Shown: positions 1 through 8,993 of the stretch, one piece after another
Layout: every line of letters begins with the position of its first letter
Numbering within the stretch: the first letter of the stretch is position 1
Origin: an uncultured Bacteroidales bacterium
GTDB lineage: Bacteria; Bacteroidota; Bacteroidia; Bacteroidales; UBA932
Assembly: GCA_900544815.1 (NCBI GenBank)
Contig: UQWT01000018.1
Span: 1-32,687, forward strand
DNA: 32,687 bases
Reading direction: 5' to 3'
The notes under the pieces: generated by a model
Database searches by the model: none
What the model saw: only the letters and a program-made list of their open reading frames with translations
Told to the model about the DNA's origin: nothing
Translations under genes and position numbers: made by a program

Positions 1-607
1 TATCTACATATCTCATTGGATAAGCATGCGCTCCCAAGAATGTAGACCTTACAGGGATTCCGGCAGTCTCCTTTATGCGCCTTATGACTCTGAGCATCTT
101 AAGCTCGTCCTCTACACTGAGACCATAGCCGCTCTTTATCTCAACCGCACCCGTACCTTGAGCCTTAATCTCCCCTATTCGCTTCATTGCAGAGAGATAT
201 AGTTCATCTTCAGATGTATTGTGCAACAGCGCGGAGGAGTTGAGTATTCCCCCTCCTCTTGCAGCTATCTCTTTATAACTTAAGCCATTAATCTTGTCAA
301 CAAACTCCTGTTCGCGGCTTCCGGCATAGACAATGTGAGTATGTGCGTCACAGAATGCCGGAAGGACAATAGAGCCGGCAACATCGCTTATTTCTATATT
401 TTTATATCTGCTTCCCGACAAATCAAGTTCATGCATCTGCCCGTAGTCTGCTATCCTGCCATCCTCTATAAGCAGATAGGCATTCCTTACAGACGGAACA
501 AAACCCTGAGCCACCCCTTTCCTTATCTCCGGAGCAACACCGCGCATAGACCTGTCAGGCTCGGCCTGAAGCAACTCCTTTATATTTATGATAAGTCTGC
601 TTTTCAT
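1..607 (-). CDS. hutI: imidazolonepropionase, N-terminal part (cut by window edge)
   Basis: This frame starts at 607 and is open to base 1, so only the first 202 residues are present. The enzyme hydrolyses 4-imidazolone-5-propanoate to N-formimidoyl-L-glutamate, the third step of cytoplasmic histidine degradation. The diagnostic HutI stretch is visible: a DAHTH metal-binding motif (H89, H91) followed by YAGSRE, then a GGGI segment near residue 120, an EIKSGYG segment near 156-162 and FLGAHA near 190-195. The preceding part is the usual small beta domain of amidohydrolases. It lies 98 bases downstream of hutH on the same strand, which fits a hut operon, although a repeat hairpin sits in the gap. 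Family assignment is firm; the C-terminus is unseen. Confidence 0.93.
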   Translation of the reverse strand, partial: MKSRLIINIKELLQAEPDRSMRGVAPEIRKGVAQGFVPSVRNAYLLIEDGRIADYGQMHELDLSGSRYKNIEISDVAGSIVLPAFCDAHTHIVYAGSREQEFVDKINGLSYKEIAARGGGILNSSALLHNTSEDELYLSAMKRIGEIKAQGTGAVEIKSGYGLSVEDELKMLRVIRRIKETAGIPVRSTFLGAHAYPMRYVD

Positions 608-638
608 TAAGGTAATCTTATTTTAGTTTATCTGCTTT

Positions 639-660
639 AGCTTTAGCCTTGGCTAAAGCT
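639..660. repeat. hairpin in hutH-hutI gap, short unit of the dispersed GCTTTAG repeat
   Basis: AGCTTTAGCC, a TT loop and GGCTAAAGCT form a perfect 10-base-pair stem. It is the 5' arm of a short repeat unit reaching to about 700, whose other end reads CAGCTAACGCCAAAGC. The same words recur in seven other gaps of this window. It lies between two co-directional hut genes, so it could attenuate or process the transcript, but no T-run follows it. Confidence 0.7.
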
Positions 661-705
661 TTCTATACTCTCTTTACACAAAAACAGCTAACGCCAAAGC
701 TTAGT

Positions 706-2190
706 CTAAAGGTTAACACCCTGCAGGAATTTTACTGTTTCGTTTATCTTTGAATACATAACCTCATCTACATCTATGAAGTTAACATACTTTCTATACT
801 CAGAAACAAACTCCTCCAAAACAGGTGAACTCTTTAACGGACGTCTGAACTCCAATGCCTGCGCCGCATTAAACAGCTCTATGGCCAATATCTTCTCCAC
901 ATTGTTTATCACCCTGTAGCATTTTGTTACCGCATTGGCACCCATACTTACATGATCCTCCTGCCCCTGCGAAGAATCTATCGTATCCACGCAGTTAGGC
1001 ATACAGAGCATCTTGTTCTGGCTTACTATGCTGGCTTGAGCGTACTGCGGAATCATGAATCCCGAATTAAGCCCCGGTTTTGCTACAAGGAATGACGGAA
1101 GCCCCCTCTTTCCCGCTATGAGCTGATAAGTTCTTCTTTCAGAAATACTTCCAAGTTCAGCAACTGCTATTGCAAGGAAGTCTGAGTTAATAGCCAACGG
1201 TTGGCCGTGGAAATTTCCTGCAGAGACAATGTTGTCCTCGTCGGGAAGAATAGTGGGATTATCCGTTGCACTGTTCATCTCGGTTACAAAAATCTCCTCT
1301 ATATGCTTTATTGCATCTTTGCTTGCTCCGTGAACCTGAGGAACACAACGGAACGAGTATGGATCCTGTACATGCTCCTTATGCCTTGCAATTATCTCAC
1401 TGCCTTTAAGATAGTCGTAAATAACAGTAGCGGTCTCCATCTGGCCCCTATGCGGACGTATGGCGTGTACCCCCATTGTAAAAGGTTCAATCCTTCCATC
1501 AAAGGCATCTATGGATATTGCCGCAATCTTGTCCGCCAAAGCAGACAGTTTTTCTGCCTTTATGATATTGTAAATAGCAAACGACAGCATGAATTGAGTT
1601 CCGTTAAGCAGAGCCAATCCCTCTTTTGATGCAAGCTGCAGCGGCTTCCATCCCATCTTTTTACAGATCTTTTCTCCTGTATACTTCTCACCTTTATATC
1701 TCACCTCACCCAAGCCCAACAGAGGAAGGCACATATTGGCAAGCGGTGCAAGGTCTCCCGACGCTCCGAGCGAGCCTTGGTCATATACAATTGGATACAC
1801 CCCTGCATTAAAGAAATCTGCAAGGCGTTCTACCGTCTCCAATCTCACACCAGAATAACCGTATGAAAGGGATTTTATCTTAAAGGCCAACATAAGCTTT
1901 ATTATCTCCTCCGGAACCTCGTTACCAAGTGAACAGGCATGGGACATTACAAGGTTTTTCTGCAATTGGCTCAACTGCTCCTTACCAATAGAGACATTGC
2001 ACAGAGAGCCGAAACCGGTTGTTATTCCGTAGATTGGCTCCTTCTGAGACTTCATCCTGTTGTCTAAATAGTTACGGCACTTGTTAATTCTCTCTTTTGC
2101 TTTTTCGCCAAGATGGATATGCGTATCATGGCTAAGAATCCCCTTTATCTCCTCTAACGAATGAAAAGGCTGGTCGATATCTAATATCAT
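706..2190 (-). CDS. hutH: histidine ammonia-lyase
   Basis: Histidine ammonia-lyase removes ammonia from L-histidine to give urocanate, the first step of histidine degradation, in the cytoplasm. The protein has 494 residues, close to the usual 500. The Ala-Ser-Gly triplet at 143-145, inside GSLGASGDLAPLA, is the self-cyclising MIO cofactor precursor. The active-site tyrosine lies in IYGITTGFG (Y54) and the QGQEDHVSMG motif in the C-terminal third. It is the upstream gene of the hut pair here. A well-formed promoter (TTTG, 19 bases, TATTTTTG) lies about 50 bases before the start, which supports the chosen ATG. No anomaly was seen. Confidence 0.97.
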   Translation of the reverse strand: MILDIDQPFHSLEEIKGILSHDTHIHLGEKAKERINKCRNYLDNRMKSQKEPIYGITTGFGSLCNVSIGKEQLSQLQKNLVMSHACSLGNEVPEEIIKLMLAFKIKSLSYGYSGVRLETVERLADFFNAGVYPIVYDQGSLGASGDLAPLANMCLPLLGLGEVRYKGEKYTGEKICKKMGWKPLQLASKEGLALLNGTQFMLSFAIYNIIKAEKLSALADKIAAISIDAFDGRIEPFTMGVHAIRPHRGQMETATVIYDYLKGSEIIARHKEHVQDPYSFRCVPQVHGASKDAIKHIEEIFVTEMNSATDNPTILPDEDNIVSAGNFHGQPLAINSDFLAIAVAELGSISERRTYQLIAGKRGLPSFLVAKPGLNSGFMIPQYAQASIVSQNKMLCMPNCVDTIDSSQGQEDHVSMGANAVTKCYRVINNVEKILAIELFNAAQALEFRRPLKSSPVLEEFVSEYRKYVNFIDVDEVMYSKINETVKFLQGVNL

Positions 2191-2238
2191 AAATTTAATT
2201 ATTTTAAAGCGTATAATTTTTTACTCCGATTTATGTAA

Positions 2239-2269
2239 CAAAAATAGATATTTTTTAACCAGTTTCAAA
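2239..2269 (-). promoter_or_regulatory. Bacteroides-type promoter of hutH
   Basis: On the minus strand TTTG (2269-2266) is followed after 19 bases by TATTTTTG (2246-2239). This matches the Bacteroidota housekeeping consensus TTTG-N19-21-TAnnTTTG exactly. The predicted leader of hutH is about 40 bases. Confidence 0.75.
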
Positions 2270-2354
2270 CAAAAACAACCCAATTAAGGAAAATAATAAA
2301 AAATTTCCATATATTAAAATATAATTATCTTTACATCAATAATTAAAGTAAACT

Positions 2355-3761
2355 ATGAAAAAGATCCTTAACCTATTTAAAATTGCAGTTGCAACATTTA
2401 CTGCGGCATTGATTATTGTAAGTTGTTCTAAAAAGGATGAGGAGCTGCTCTCTTCGGACAACATTTTAAAATCCTTTGACATACAGATATCAAACAACCC
2501 ACAGCTCAAACAGTCCTGTTATGGCGTCATATGCGGGAACATAATCTATATTACCGTCCCGCAAGGGCAGAGCTCGTTAAAATTCGTGCCAACCTACAAC
2601 AATGGCAACGGCAGCCATTTAGTTATAGGGCAAAGAGAGATCCTGTCAGGAATAGATGAGACTACGCTTCCCGACAACTCATCTGTAATATCTGTTGCCC
2701 CGGACGGCACCACCACCGAATACACCCTGCTTGTAAGGGAGGGAGATACAAGGATAGATCATTCAGTTTACCAGCTTATGAAGGATTACTCCATTCCGGG
2801 AGTCAGCCTCTGCATAACGGAAAACGAGGAGTTGTCATACTCTGCAGGATACGGCTATGCCGATGTTGAAAACAGGGTAAGGACACTGCCTACCCACCTA
2901 TTCCGGTTGGCAAGCATGTCCAAGTGCCAGACCTCCATGTGCGTAATGAAACTGATTGAAGATGGAAGACTATCAATAACAGACAAAGTATTTGGAGAGA
3001 ACGGCATTTTGAAGGATGAGTTCCCCGGTCCTTATGTTTCCGGAGCAGACAGAGTAACAATTCAAGACCTGTTAGAGCATACATCCGGCTGGAAATCAGA
3101 CCCCGATCCAATGTTCACAAGTGATAAAAGGTTTTACGGCAAGAGCTTGAACGAGAGAATCAAATATGTAATAGGCAACGTAAAACAGACATATCAGCCC
3201 GGGACCAAGTACTCGTATTACAACTTGGGATTCGGCATTTTAGGAAAGGTCATAGAGAAGGTTTCAGGGCAGCCATACGAACTATTCCTTAAAGAGAAGA
3301 TTCATGCTCCTCTTGGCATTACAAACATTCACGTAGGAGGTGACAGATCCGGCAAAAGAGCAGATGAGGTTGTCTATTACTCTCAAGACGGTACAAACGG
3401 ATACGGGAACGATATGGAGGTTATTGCTGCAGCCGGCGGACTTATTGCATCTGGGACAGACCTCATGAAACTAATGTGCGGTGTAGATTACGGTACAAAA
3501 GTTCCCGACATATTGAAGAAAGAAACCTTAGATCTTATGTATACCCCATCTGCGGCATATTCAAGATATGCTAAAGGGTGGAGAGTAAACTACCCGGTGA
3601 ATAACCATTGGGCATCGTATCACAGCGGCAATCTTGCCGGCACAGGTGTCTTATGGGTAAGAGGCAATAACGGGAAGAATGCTGTTATTTTATGCAATTC
3701 AAGAAGTTACAAAGACGGTTTTGATGATGCCTTATACACTATTCTTTTAGATGTAATCTAA
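2355..3761 (+). CDS. serine hydrolase lipoprotein (beta-lactamase/PBP class C family)
   Basis: A 468-residue envelope protein. A lipobox ending at C24 (IIVSC) follows a hydrophobic signal, so it is probably a lipoprotein. Residues 30-130 form a beta-rich domain resembling DUF5018-type Bacteroidota modules. The rest is a class C beta-lactamase-like serine hydrolase. The catalytic motifs are SMSK (S187, K190), YYN (288-290) and HSG (423-425, in place of KTG). The HSG variant is typical of the broad esterase/peptidase group rather than of true beta-lactamases, so the substrate cannot be named; a D-amino-peptidase, transesterase or esterase is possible. The gene is monocistronic and convergent with the OstA-like operon. 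A near-consensus -7 box TATCTTTA lies at 2326-2333. Confidence 0.88.
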   Translation: MKKILNLFKIAVATFTAALIIVSCSKKDEELLSSDNILKSFDIQISNNPQLKQSCYGVICGNIIYITVPQGQSSLKFVPTYNNGNGSHLVIGQREILSGIDETTLPDNSSVISVAPDGTTTEYTLLVREGDTRIDHSVYQLMKDYSIPGVSLCITENEELSYSAGYGYADVENRVRTLPTHLFRLASMSKCQTSMCVMKLIEDGRLSITDKVFGENGILKDEFPGPYVSGADRVTIQDLLEHTSGWKSDPDPMFTSDKRFYGKSLNERIKYVIGNVKQTYQPGTKYSYYNLGFGILGKVIEKVSGQPYELFLKEKIHAPLGITNIHVGGDRSGKRADEVVYYSQDGTNGYGNDMEVIAAAGGLIASGTDLMKLMCGVDYGTKVPDILKKETLDLMYTPSAAYSRYAKGWRVNYPVNNHWASYHSGNLAGTGVLWVRGNNGKNAVILCNSRSYKDGFDDALYTILLDVI

Positions 3762-3881
3762 AAAGTTTATTGTTTAGAGTCAGTTTATCAGCTTTAGCTT
3801 TGGCTAATTTAATTTTGATAGCCAAGGCTAAAGCATTCTCTACTTCAAAACGGCCAAAGCCAACGCTAAAGCCAAAGCCTT
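3762..3881. repeat. intergenic repeat with 16-bp inverted arms between convergent genes
   Basis: The left arm GCTTTAGCTTTGGCTA (3791-3806) and the right arm TAGCCAAGGCTAAAGC (3819-3834) pair over 16 positions with one wobble and a 12-base loop. A further GCCAAAGCCAACGCTAAAGC run follows at about 3853-3872. This is a member of the dispersed repeat family. Its position between two converging genes would suit a bidirectional terminator, but there is no clear T-run. Confidence 0.7.
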
Positions 3882-6374
3882 CTATAAACTCTTTTCAGCT
3901 TTTCTCCTTTCGCGGGAGAGAGCTTTAAGTTTGCGTCTCTCCTCCCGGGCAATGGCTTTTTGCCTCCTTCTCTCCTCTCTTTTCAGCTTCTTGGCAAGCC
4001 TTGCCTGTTTGCGCTCGTATGCCCTAAGCTCTCTCTTGGACATTTTGGCCTTCTCCGCTTCAGACAGCACCGGCATGCCTACAGAATCTTTACTGTTAGA
4101 AAGTTGGTCTACAATGGTATCTTTCTGTTCTATTTTTTCATTAATATTCAATGTATCGGCCATAGACAGCCTTATACTGTCTGCCGTTGCCAAGCTATCC
4201 TGCTTCTGCAAACGTTCTGCCACCTTTGCAGCTCTCTTTGCAGCTATGAGAGAGTCTGACTTATGCTTATATGCAAATATTGAATCTCGGCGCTCTTTAA
4301 AATATTTTTTTGTATAGTTAAAGGCCGGAAACGGGGTTGCCCTCAGATAATCACCGTTTAATCCCCATATCACTCTTGTCGTAATTTCAGCTTTGCTTTT
4401 GGGTCTTAATGTATCATACCATTCAAATCCCCTAAGTCTCTGCTCCGAAAGCGGCAGGTTGAAAAGAGGCTTTACATCGCTCTTTACATCAGATATAGAA
4501 CGCACATGCTGCAACTCCCTGTTTTTGAATCTTGCTGTCATCAGCTTGCTCTCCTCTATGTTTATGGATGTGAATATAGAATCCTCCTGAAGATAAAAAG
4601 CAGATGTCACCCCGCCAAGGGCATCGAAGCGATAGATATCGTCGTTACTAAAGTAAGCCATCATCTCGGTACTTTTTATCTGGTTGTAATGTACCGTATC
4701 CTCCTGCGTTGCTATAAAGGCATTTGAGAGAAAATTTGCCTTCTTAAGTGCGTTGTCTACAACAAGTACCTGCATGGAATCCGATGTTACCTGGTTGGTT
4801 ATATCGCTCCACAAGATTGGTTTTACGTAAAACCGGGCTATCGAATCTAAGTTTGTGTATATAAGCGAATCTGCAACTGCCTGAATATCGCCTCTATACA
4901 AGCGCAACTTATGGTACGCCTCAACAAATGTTACAAGGGCAGTATCTTTCTCTATTACAGTACTGTCTGCAATGCTCAAGCTGTCTGATATCAACGCACT
5001 AAGGCTGTCGGACGGCTGTATTTTGAGACTGTCTGAAAACTTCATCTCTGCCCGATGCATCTTTACACTATCTGCAGTTTGTAAAGTTGTACTATCTGTA
5101 ATATGCACAGACACACTGTCTGCAATCTCTTTTGCAACACCCACCTGCTCAATCTCAAGGCCGCCGCCGGCCCCTGATGATGTCTCCTCTTTTTTTACAG
5201 GCGGCTTTAACGAATTATCCCTCTTTCTGTTAGGGTTCATAAGCGCAGCCTGTTTATCTATATCTATTAGCGGATCTATATTAATAAGTCTTCTTCTCTC
5301 TGCAGATGCGGCAATAGTTACACTATCTATCATGGAGAGCGGCTTTTTATAATATTTGAGCGTATCCGCTCTCATAAATAGGGTGTCTCTTCTACCATTC
5401 TCTACAGAATACATTGCAATTGCAGGTTTCTTTGTAAGGATTATATTTGTATATGGCTGACGCTCCAATATTGCAAGGTCGCCAAGCATAATAACTCTTT
5501 GGACTGTATCTGTAATCTGAACATTTCTGTTTATCTCTGCATAGCCCGATGTTCTGTTATACAGAATATCATCTCCTCTCACCTCCTGCTCTGCAGATAT
5601 TATGTATCCATCTTTTGTGAGGTTAAAAACGGTTGTTCCTCTGTTGTATGTTCCTCTGTTGGCAAATAGCATATTCTCATCTTTCCACCCCGTTGTAGCC
5701 TTGCCAAACTCTACAAGCTGCGTCTCTGTATAGTAGTCTATTATATCAGACACAATGAATGTTGAATCCACAAAGACCTCAACGGCATCTTGAAACGAAA
5801 ATCTCTTCTCCTTGCCATAATAGTATCCCTTACGACTCTCCATTATATTCCCATCACTGCTCTGCATTACGCCGCCATCAAAAAAGAACCCCACACTGTC
5901 TTTTGTATAGTAATCTATTGCATTGGTTCTTAGAATATTATGTTCTTTATCATAAAGTTCTACAAGATTTCCGGTTACCTTTGCAAGATTGGAGTCTACA
6001 ATATAGTCTATATTATCGCCTGTTAGGAAGGTGTTCTCCTGAATCACCTGAACATTTCCGTATGCCCTTATTATATTCTCCGTTACATCCCATAAGGCAA
6101 CATCGCATTTGAGATATGTATTGTTATGTAGGAATGTGGCATCTCCGGTAATCTCTCTGTACGGTTTGCCATCTATCTCTACCAACTTGGCAGAGTTTGC
6201 CTGAATAAGTGTTACAAGGGAGTCATTATCCTTTTGCTGATCCCCGGAAACAGCAAAACTTTCGGCATTGCACATATTGCCGAAAGTTTGTACCGTAAAA
6301 TTCTCTCCGGCGTAGATTATTGCTCCAACAAAGGAGAACATTACCGCCAGGACTATCTTGAATCTCATTCTCAT
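3882..6374 (-). CDS. OstA/LptA-like protein, probable LPS-transport bridge component
   Basis: An 830-residue exported protein with a signal peptide at about 1-22. Residues 55-340 consist of repeated short beta segments of the OstA/LptA type (for example ITGDATFLHNNTYLKCDVA, and AYGNVQVIQENTFLTGDNI). Such segments form the beta-jellyroll that carries lipopolysaccharide across the periplasm. Residues about 415-475 are low-complexity, with many DSL/DSV words. A second OstA-like part follows, and the last 60 or so residues are a very basic KRE-rich helix. LptA itself is under 200 residues, so this is the long Bacteroidota form of unproven exact role. The start overlaps the end of the surA-like gene by 4 bases (ATGA), which indicates translational coupling. 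Function is inferred from fold repeats and neighbours. Confidence 0.85.
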   Translation of the reverse strand: MRMRFKIVLAVMFSFVGAIIYAGENFTVQTFGNMCNAESFAVSGDQQKDNDSLVTLIQANSAKLVEIDGKPYREITGDATFLHNNTYLKCDVALWDVTENIIRAYGNVQVIQENTFLTGDNIDYIVDSNLAKVTGNLVELYDKEHNILRTNAIDYYTKDSVGFFFDGGVMQSSDGNIMESRKGYYYGKEKRFSFQDAVEVFVDSTFIVSDIIDYYTETQLVEFGKATTGWKDENMLFANRGTYNRGTTVFNLTKDGYIISAEQEVRGDDILYNRTSGYAEINRNVQITDTVQRVIMLGDLAILERQPYTNIILTKKPAIAMYSVENGRRDTLFMRADTLKYYKKPLSMIDSVTIAASAERRRLINIDPLIDIDKQAALMNPNRKRDNSLKPPVKKEETSSGAGGGLEIEQVGVAKEIADSVSVHITDSTTLQTADSVKMHRAEMKFSDSLKIQPSDSLSALISDSLSIADSTVIEKDTALVTFVEAYHKLRLYRGDIQAVADSLIYTNLDSIARFYVKPILWSDITNQVTSDSMQVLVVDNALKKANFLSNAFIATQEDTVHYNQIKSTEMMAYFSNDDIYRFDALGGVTSAFYLQEDSIFTSINIEESKLMTARFKNRELQHVRSISDVKSDVKPLFNLPLSEQRLRGFEWYDTLRPKSKAEITTRVIWGLNGDYLRATPFPAFNYTKKYFKERRDSIFAYKHKSDSLIAAKRAAKVAERLQKQDSLATADSIRLSMADTLNINEKIEQKDTIVDQLSNSKDSVGMPVLSEAEKAKMSKRELRAYERKQARLAKKLKREERRRQKAIAREERRKLKALSRERRKAEKSL

Positions 6375-7738
6375 TTGATCCAGCCTTCTCTCTCAAACGG
6401 ACAGTTCTTGAAAAGATCGTCTATCCTTATATAAGTAACCTTTATCTTATCCTTTATGAATTTTTCAATGGCATCTTTCCGTAGCTGCTCTTCGGCAATG
6501 TTCTGCATAATTATGTAGTCATCCTTGTACGTTGCCGTATGGGATGGAATTATCTTATCCAATCTTATAATCTTATAGACTGTATTGCCTCTTCCCTCTG
6601 TATCCAATGTCTCAAAAGGCTCCGATATCTCACCCTCTTTAAGATTCTTAAGTTCTGCATAGTCCTGCGGCTGAAGCTGATCTTTTTCAAATGTTATAGA
6701 ACCGGAATATTGGTCTACCATCTGACCACCGTTGGTTGCTGTCTTTGAATCCATTGAATAGTACCTTGCAGCAGTCTCAAACTCAAGGCTGTCTACCATT
6801 ATCTTGTGCCTGAGGCTATCTAACAACTTAAAGGCTTTGTTTCTGTCTTCAGCTGTGAATCTTGGCTTTAGCAATATATGTCTTGCATTGAACATCTCCC
6901 CCTCCTTTGCTATCATCTGTATGAGATGAAAGCCATCCGGGGTCTCAACTATCTGCGAAATCTGCCCCGGCTTTAGAGCCATTGCAGCATCTGAGAATGC
7001 CGGCCAGTAGAGGTTCTTTGAGGCCATTCTAAGCTCCCCACCCCTCACTGCGCTTCCCGGATCCTCTGAATACAGGGTGGCAAGGGTTGAAAACTTCTCC
7101 CCTTTAAGGATTCTTTCCCTAAAACTTAGCAACTGCTCCTTAACCCTCATAACCGGGTCTTTTTTGTCGGGATATATACAAATCTGGCTCAATTTATAGC
7201 CTGTTGATATGATAGGAAGGCTATCTTTGTCTGTCCTTTTGTAGAACTGCTCCACCTGGCCCGGGGTTATCTTCTCAACCTTCTGCATCACTTTCTGCTG
7301 CATCTGCTGAGTGAGGCTCTGCTCCCTAAGAATATCTCTCCACTCCTGTTTGAGTTTGTGAAGCGGTTTCTTAAAGTACTCCTCCGTAGCCCTCTCTCCG
7401 CCAAGACGGGTTGTTATATCGGATAAACGCTCCTGAAGCATCATCTCCACCATCTCCTCCTTTGCACTAAGGCTGTCTAACTTTGCCTGATTAAGGTATA
7501 GCTTCTGAACCATAAGGTTTTCCAGAACATTGCACCTAAGATTGTGCTCAGACCCCATATATCCGTTTGCAATCATCATCTGGACCTCTGCCTCCAAAGT
7601 AGAGAGCTGTATTATCTCATTCCCGACAACTGCCACAGATTTGTCTATAAGCCCGTCATATCTTTGAGCAGACAGTCTTCCGCAAAAAAGCACCTGAACA
7701 AGGAGCGCAAAAAGAACAACAGATCTATTTACCTTCAT
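6371..7738 (-). CDS. surA: SurA-like periplasmic peptidyl-prolyl isomerase, two parvulin domains
   Basis: A 455-residue exported chaperone/isomerase. Residues 1-24 are a signal peptide ending in LSAQ. Residues about 30-165 are a helical SurA N-terminal chaperone region (VAVVGNEIIQLSTLE). Two PpiC/parvulin domains follow, at about 178-280 and 290-405; the second starts with the typical FNARHILL and has GGQMVDQY. SurA assists folding of outer-membrane beta-barrels, including the LPS translocon in proteobacteria. Here the gene overlaps the upstream SurA-like lipoprotein gene by 14 bases and the downstream OstA-like gene by 4, so the three are very likely co-translated. The symbol reflects family likeness only. 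Confidence 0.88.
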   Translation of the reverse strand: MKVNRSVVLFALLVQVLFCGRLSAQRYDGLIDKSVAVVGNEIIQLSTLEAEVQMMIANGYMGSEHNLRCNVLENLMVQKLYLNQAKLDSLSAKEEMVEMMLQERLSDITTRLGGERATEEYFKKPLHKLKQEWRDILREQSLTQQMQQKVMQKVEKITPGQVEQFYKRTDKDSLPIISTGYKLSQICIYPDKKDPVMRVKEQLLSFRERILKGEKFSTLATLYSEDPGSAVRGGELRMASKNLYWPAFSDAAMALKPGQISQIVETPDGFHLIQMIAKEGEMFNARHILLKPRFTAEDRNKAFKLLDSLRHKIMVDSLEFETAARYYSMDSKTATNGGQMVDQYSGSITFEKDQLQPQDYAELKNLKEGEISEPFETLDTEGRGNTVYKIIRLDKIIPSHTATYKDDYIIMQNIAEEQLRKDAIEKFIKDKIKVTYIRIDDLFKNCPFEREGWIK

Positions 7739-8600
7739 TATCTATAATTTTAAAAATTTTACTGTTCAACGCATCGTTGAGAATATCCTTCTGCAGAGCG
7801 GCCTCTATCGCCTGTTTTCTTTTGCTTATGATAATCTCTTTGATCTTCTCTTTATAAAACTCATATGGAGCTATCTTTCCGGGGGCAACAAACTCCAAAC
7901 TCTGTACCATAGTGGTGTACAAGGAATCTTTTTGATTATATATCATCCCTTTTGACAACGTTTCTGTCAGCTTGTCCAAATCTGCGCCCGCCTCCTTAGC
8001 CACCGTATTTAGTCCAACCCAGCCGTTGTTATAATTGTCGTATGCGTATGAAGAGGATCTTGCAAACTCCTCCATATCATCGTCTCCGGTCTCCGAAACA
8101 GATTCTTTCTTTAGAAGTTGTTTTGAGATGACCTTTAGATTGGGTGAGTTATTGCTTAACTTTAACATTCTGCCCTTCATTATACCCTCTGTGGCAGTAA
8201 ATATCTCTTTATGCTCCTCATAGTACTCCTTCATCTGATTTTCCGACACAAGTGTATCTAACCTTTGGGCTATATACATGTTCTCGTACCTGAATGCAAG
8301 CAACTGATTCTTGTAATCTTCCAACTGGCTCTCCACATCCAACTCCTGCTTTGGCAACTCCTGTTCCGCCCTTAAGACTTTGAGCTGCTTCACAGCCCAT
8401 GAGTTGATATAACGGCGTACCAACACAACACTATCTTCCGGGCTTATACCCTTTGGTATAATCTTATCTGTTTCAGATTTATACAGAGTCTTATCCCCTA
8501 CTTTGGCTATTGCCTCCCTCCCTGCAAACCTGTCTATAAGGGTGCAGGAAGCAAGTACTGATATTATTAAAAATATAGGCAACAGACCAAAGTGTTTCAT
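7725..8600 (-). CDS. SurA_N-like lipoprotein, probable partner of SurA
   Basis: A 291-residue lipoprotein with lipobox VLASC (C19), so probably anchored to a membrane and facing the periplasm. The start AIAKVGDKTLYKSE resembles the N-terminal segment of SurA/PrsA-type isomerases. The body is helical and charged (QLEDYKNQLLAFRYENMYIAQRL; a YYEEHKEIF segment as in PpiC proteins), but no complete parvulin domain is evident. It is probably a chaperone-type relative that has lost, or never had, isomerase activity. It is the first gene of the operon that continues into the isomerase and OstA-like genes, with a 14-base overlap. Upstream lie about 390 bases of repeats that separate it from guaB. Confidence 0.8.
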   Translation of the reverse strand: MKHFGLLPIFLIISVLASCTLIDRFAGREAIAKVGDKTLYKSETDKIIPKGISPEDSVVLVRRYINSWAVKQLKVLRAEQELPKQELDVESQLEDYKNQLLAFRYENMYIAQRLDTLVSENQMKEYYEEHKEIFTATEGIMKGRMLKLSNNSPNLKVISKQLLKKESVSETGDDDMEEFARSSSYAYDNYNNGWVGLNTVAKEAGADLDKLTETLSKGMIYNQKDSLYTTMVQSLEFVAPGKIAPYEFYKEKIKEIIISKRKQAIEAALQKDILNDALNSKIFKIIDNEGK

Positions 8601-8993
8601 ATTTTATTTTTTTATGGCTTTTGCTTTAGCCTATTAAGTTTATGGTTTATAGTTTAAAGTCAGTTAATTAGTTTATTGTTTTAAAGATATTAGATTTTAC
8701 TTTAAGCTTTACTGCTATTATTAGCTTAAAAAACTTTCTATACACTATAACCTATACACTTTTAACTCAATCAACGCCAATGCCATGTTAGTTTATCTAC
8801 TTTAGCTTTAGCTAATTACTCTCTTTACTTTCAAAAAATCGCCAACGCTAACGCCATGTTAGTTTATCTGCTTTAGCTTTAACCTATTAAGTTTATGGTT
8901 TATAGTTTATAGTTTAAAGGCAGTTAATTGGTTTATAGCTTTAAAACTTTCTATAAACTATACACTTTTAACTCAATCAACGCCAAAGCTACA
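8601..8993. repeat. three tandem units of the dispersed intergenic repeat
   Basis: This 393-base gap holds no gene. It contains three head-to-tail repeat units at about 8613-8785 (long), 8787-8856 (short) and 8857-8992 (long). The junction word CATGTTAGTTTATCT followed by ACTTTAGC or GCTTTAGC occurs at 8784 and 8855. The long units share CTATTAAGTTTATGGTTTA, then CAGTTAATT(A/G)(G) near 8661 and 8921, and the ending CTCAATCAACGCCAA. The arms TTTATAGTTTATAG and CTATAAACTATA are mutually complementary, so each long unit can fold on itself. Confidence 0.8.

Noticed and set aside
2355..3761. True beta-lactamase conferring resistance
   Set aside because: The third motif is HSG rather than KTG and an extra N-terminal domain is present; the broader serine-hydrolase group fits better.
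8601..8993. CRISPR array
   Set aside because: Repeat units differ in length, have no regular spacers, and no cas gene is present.
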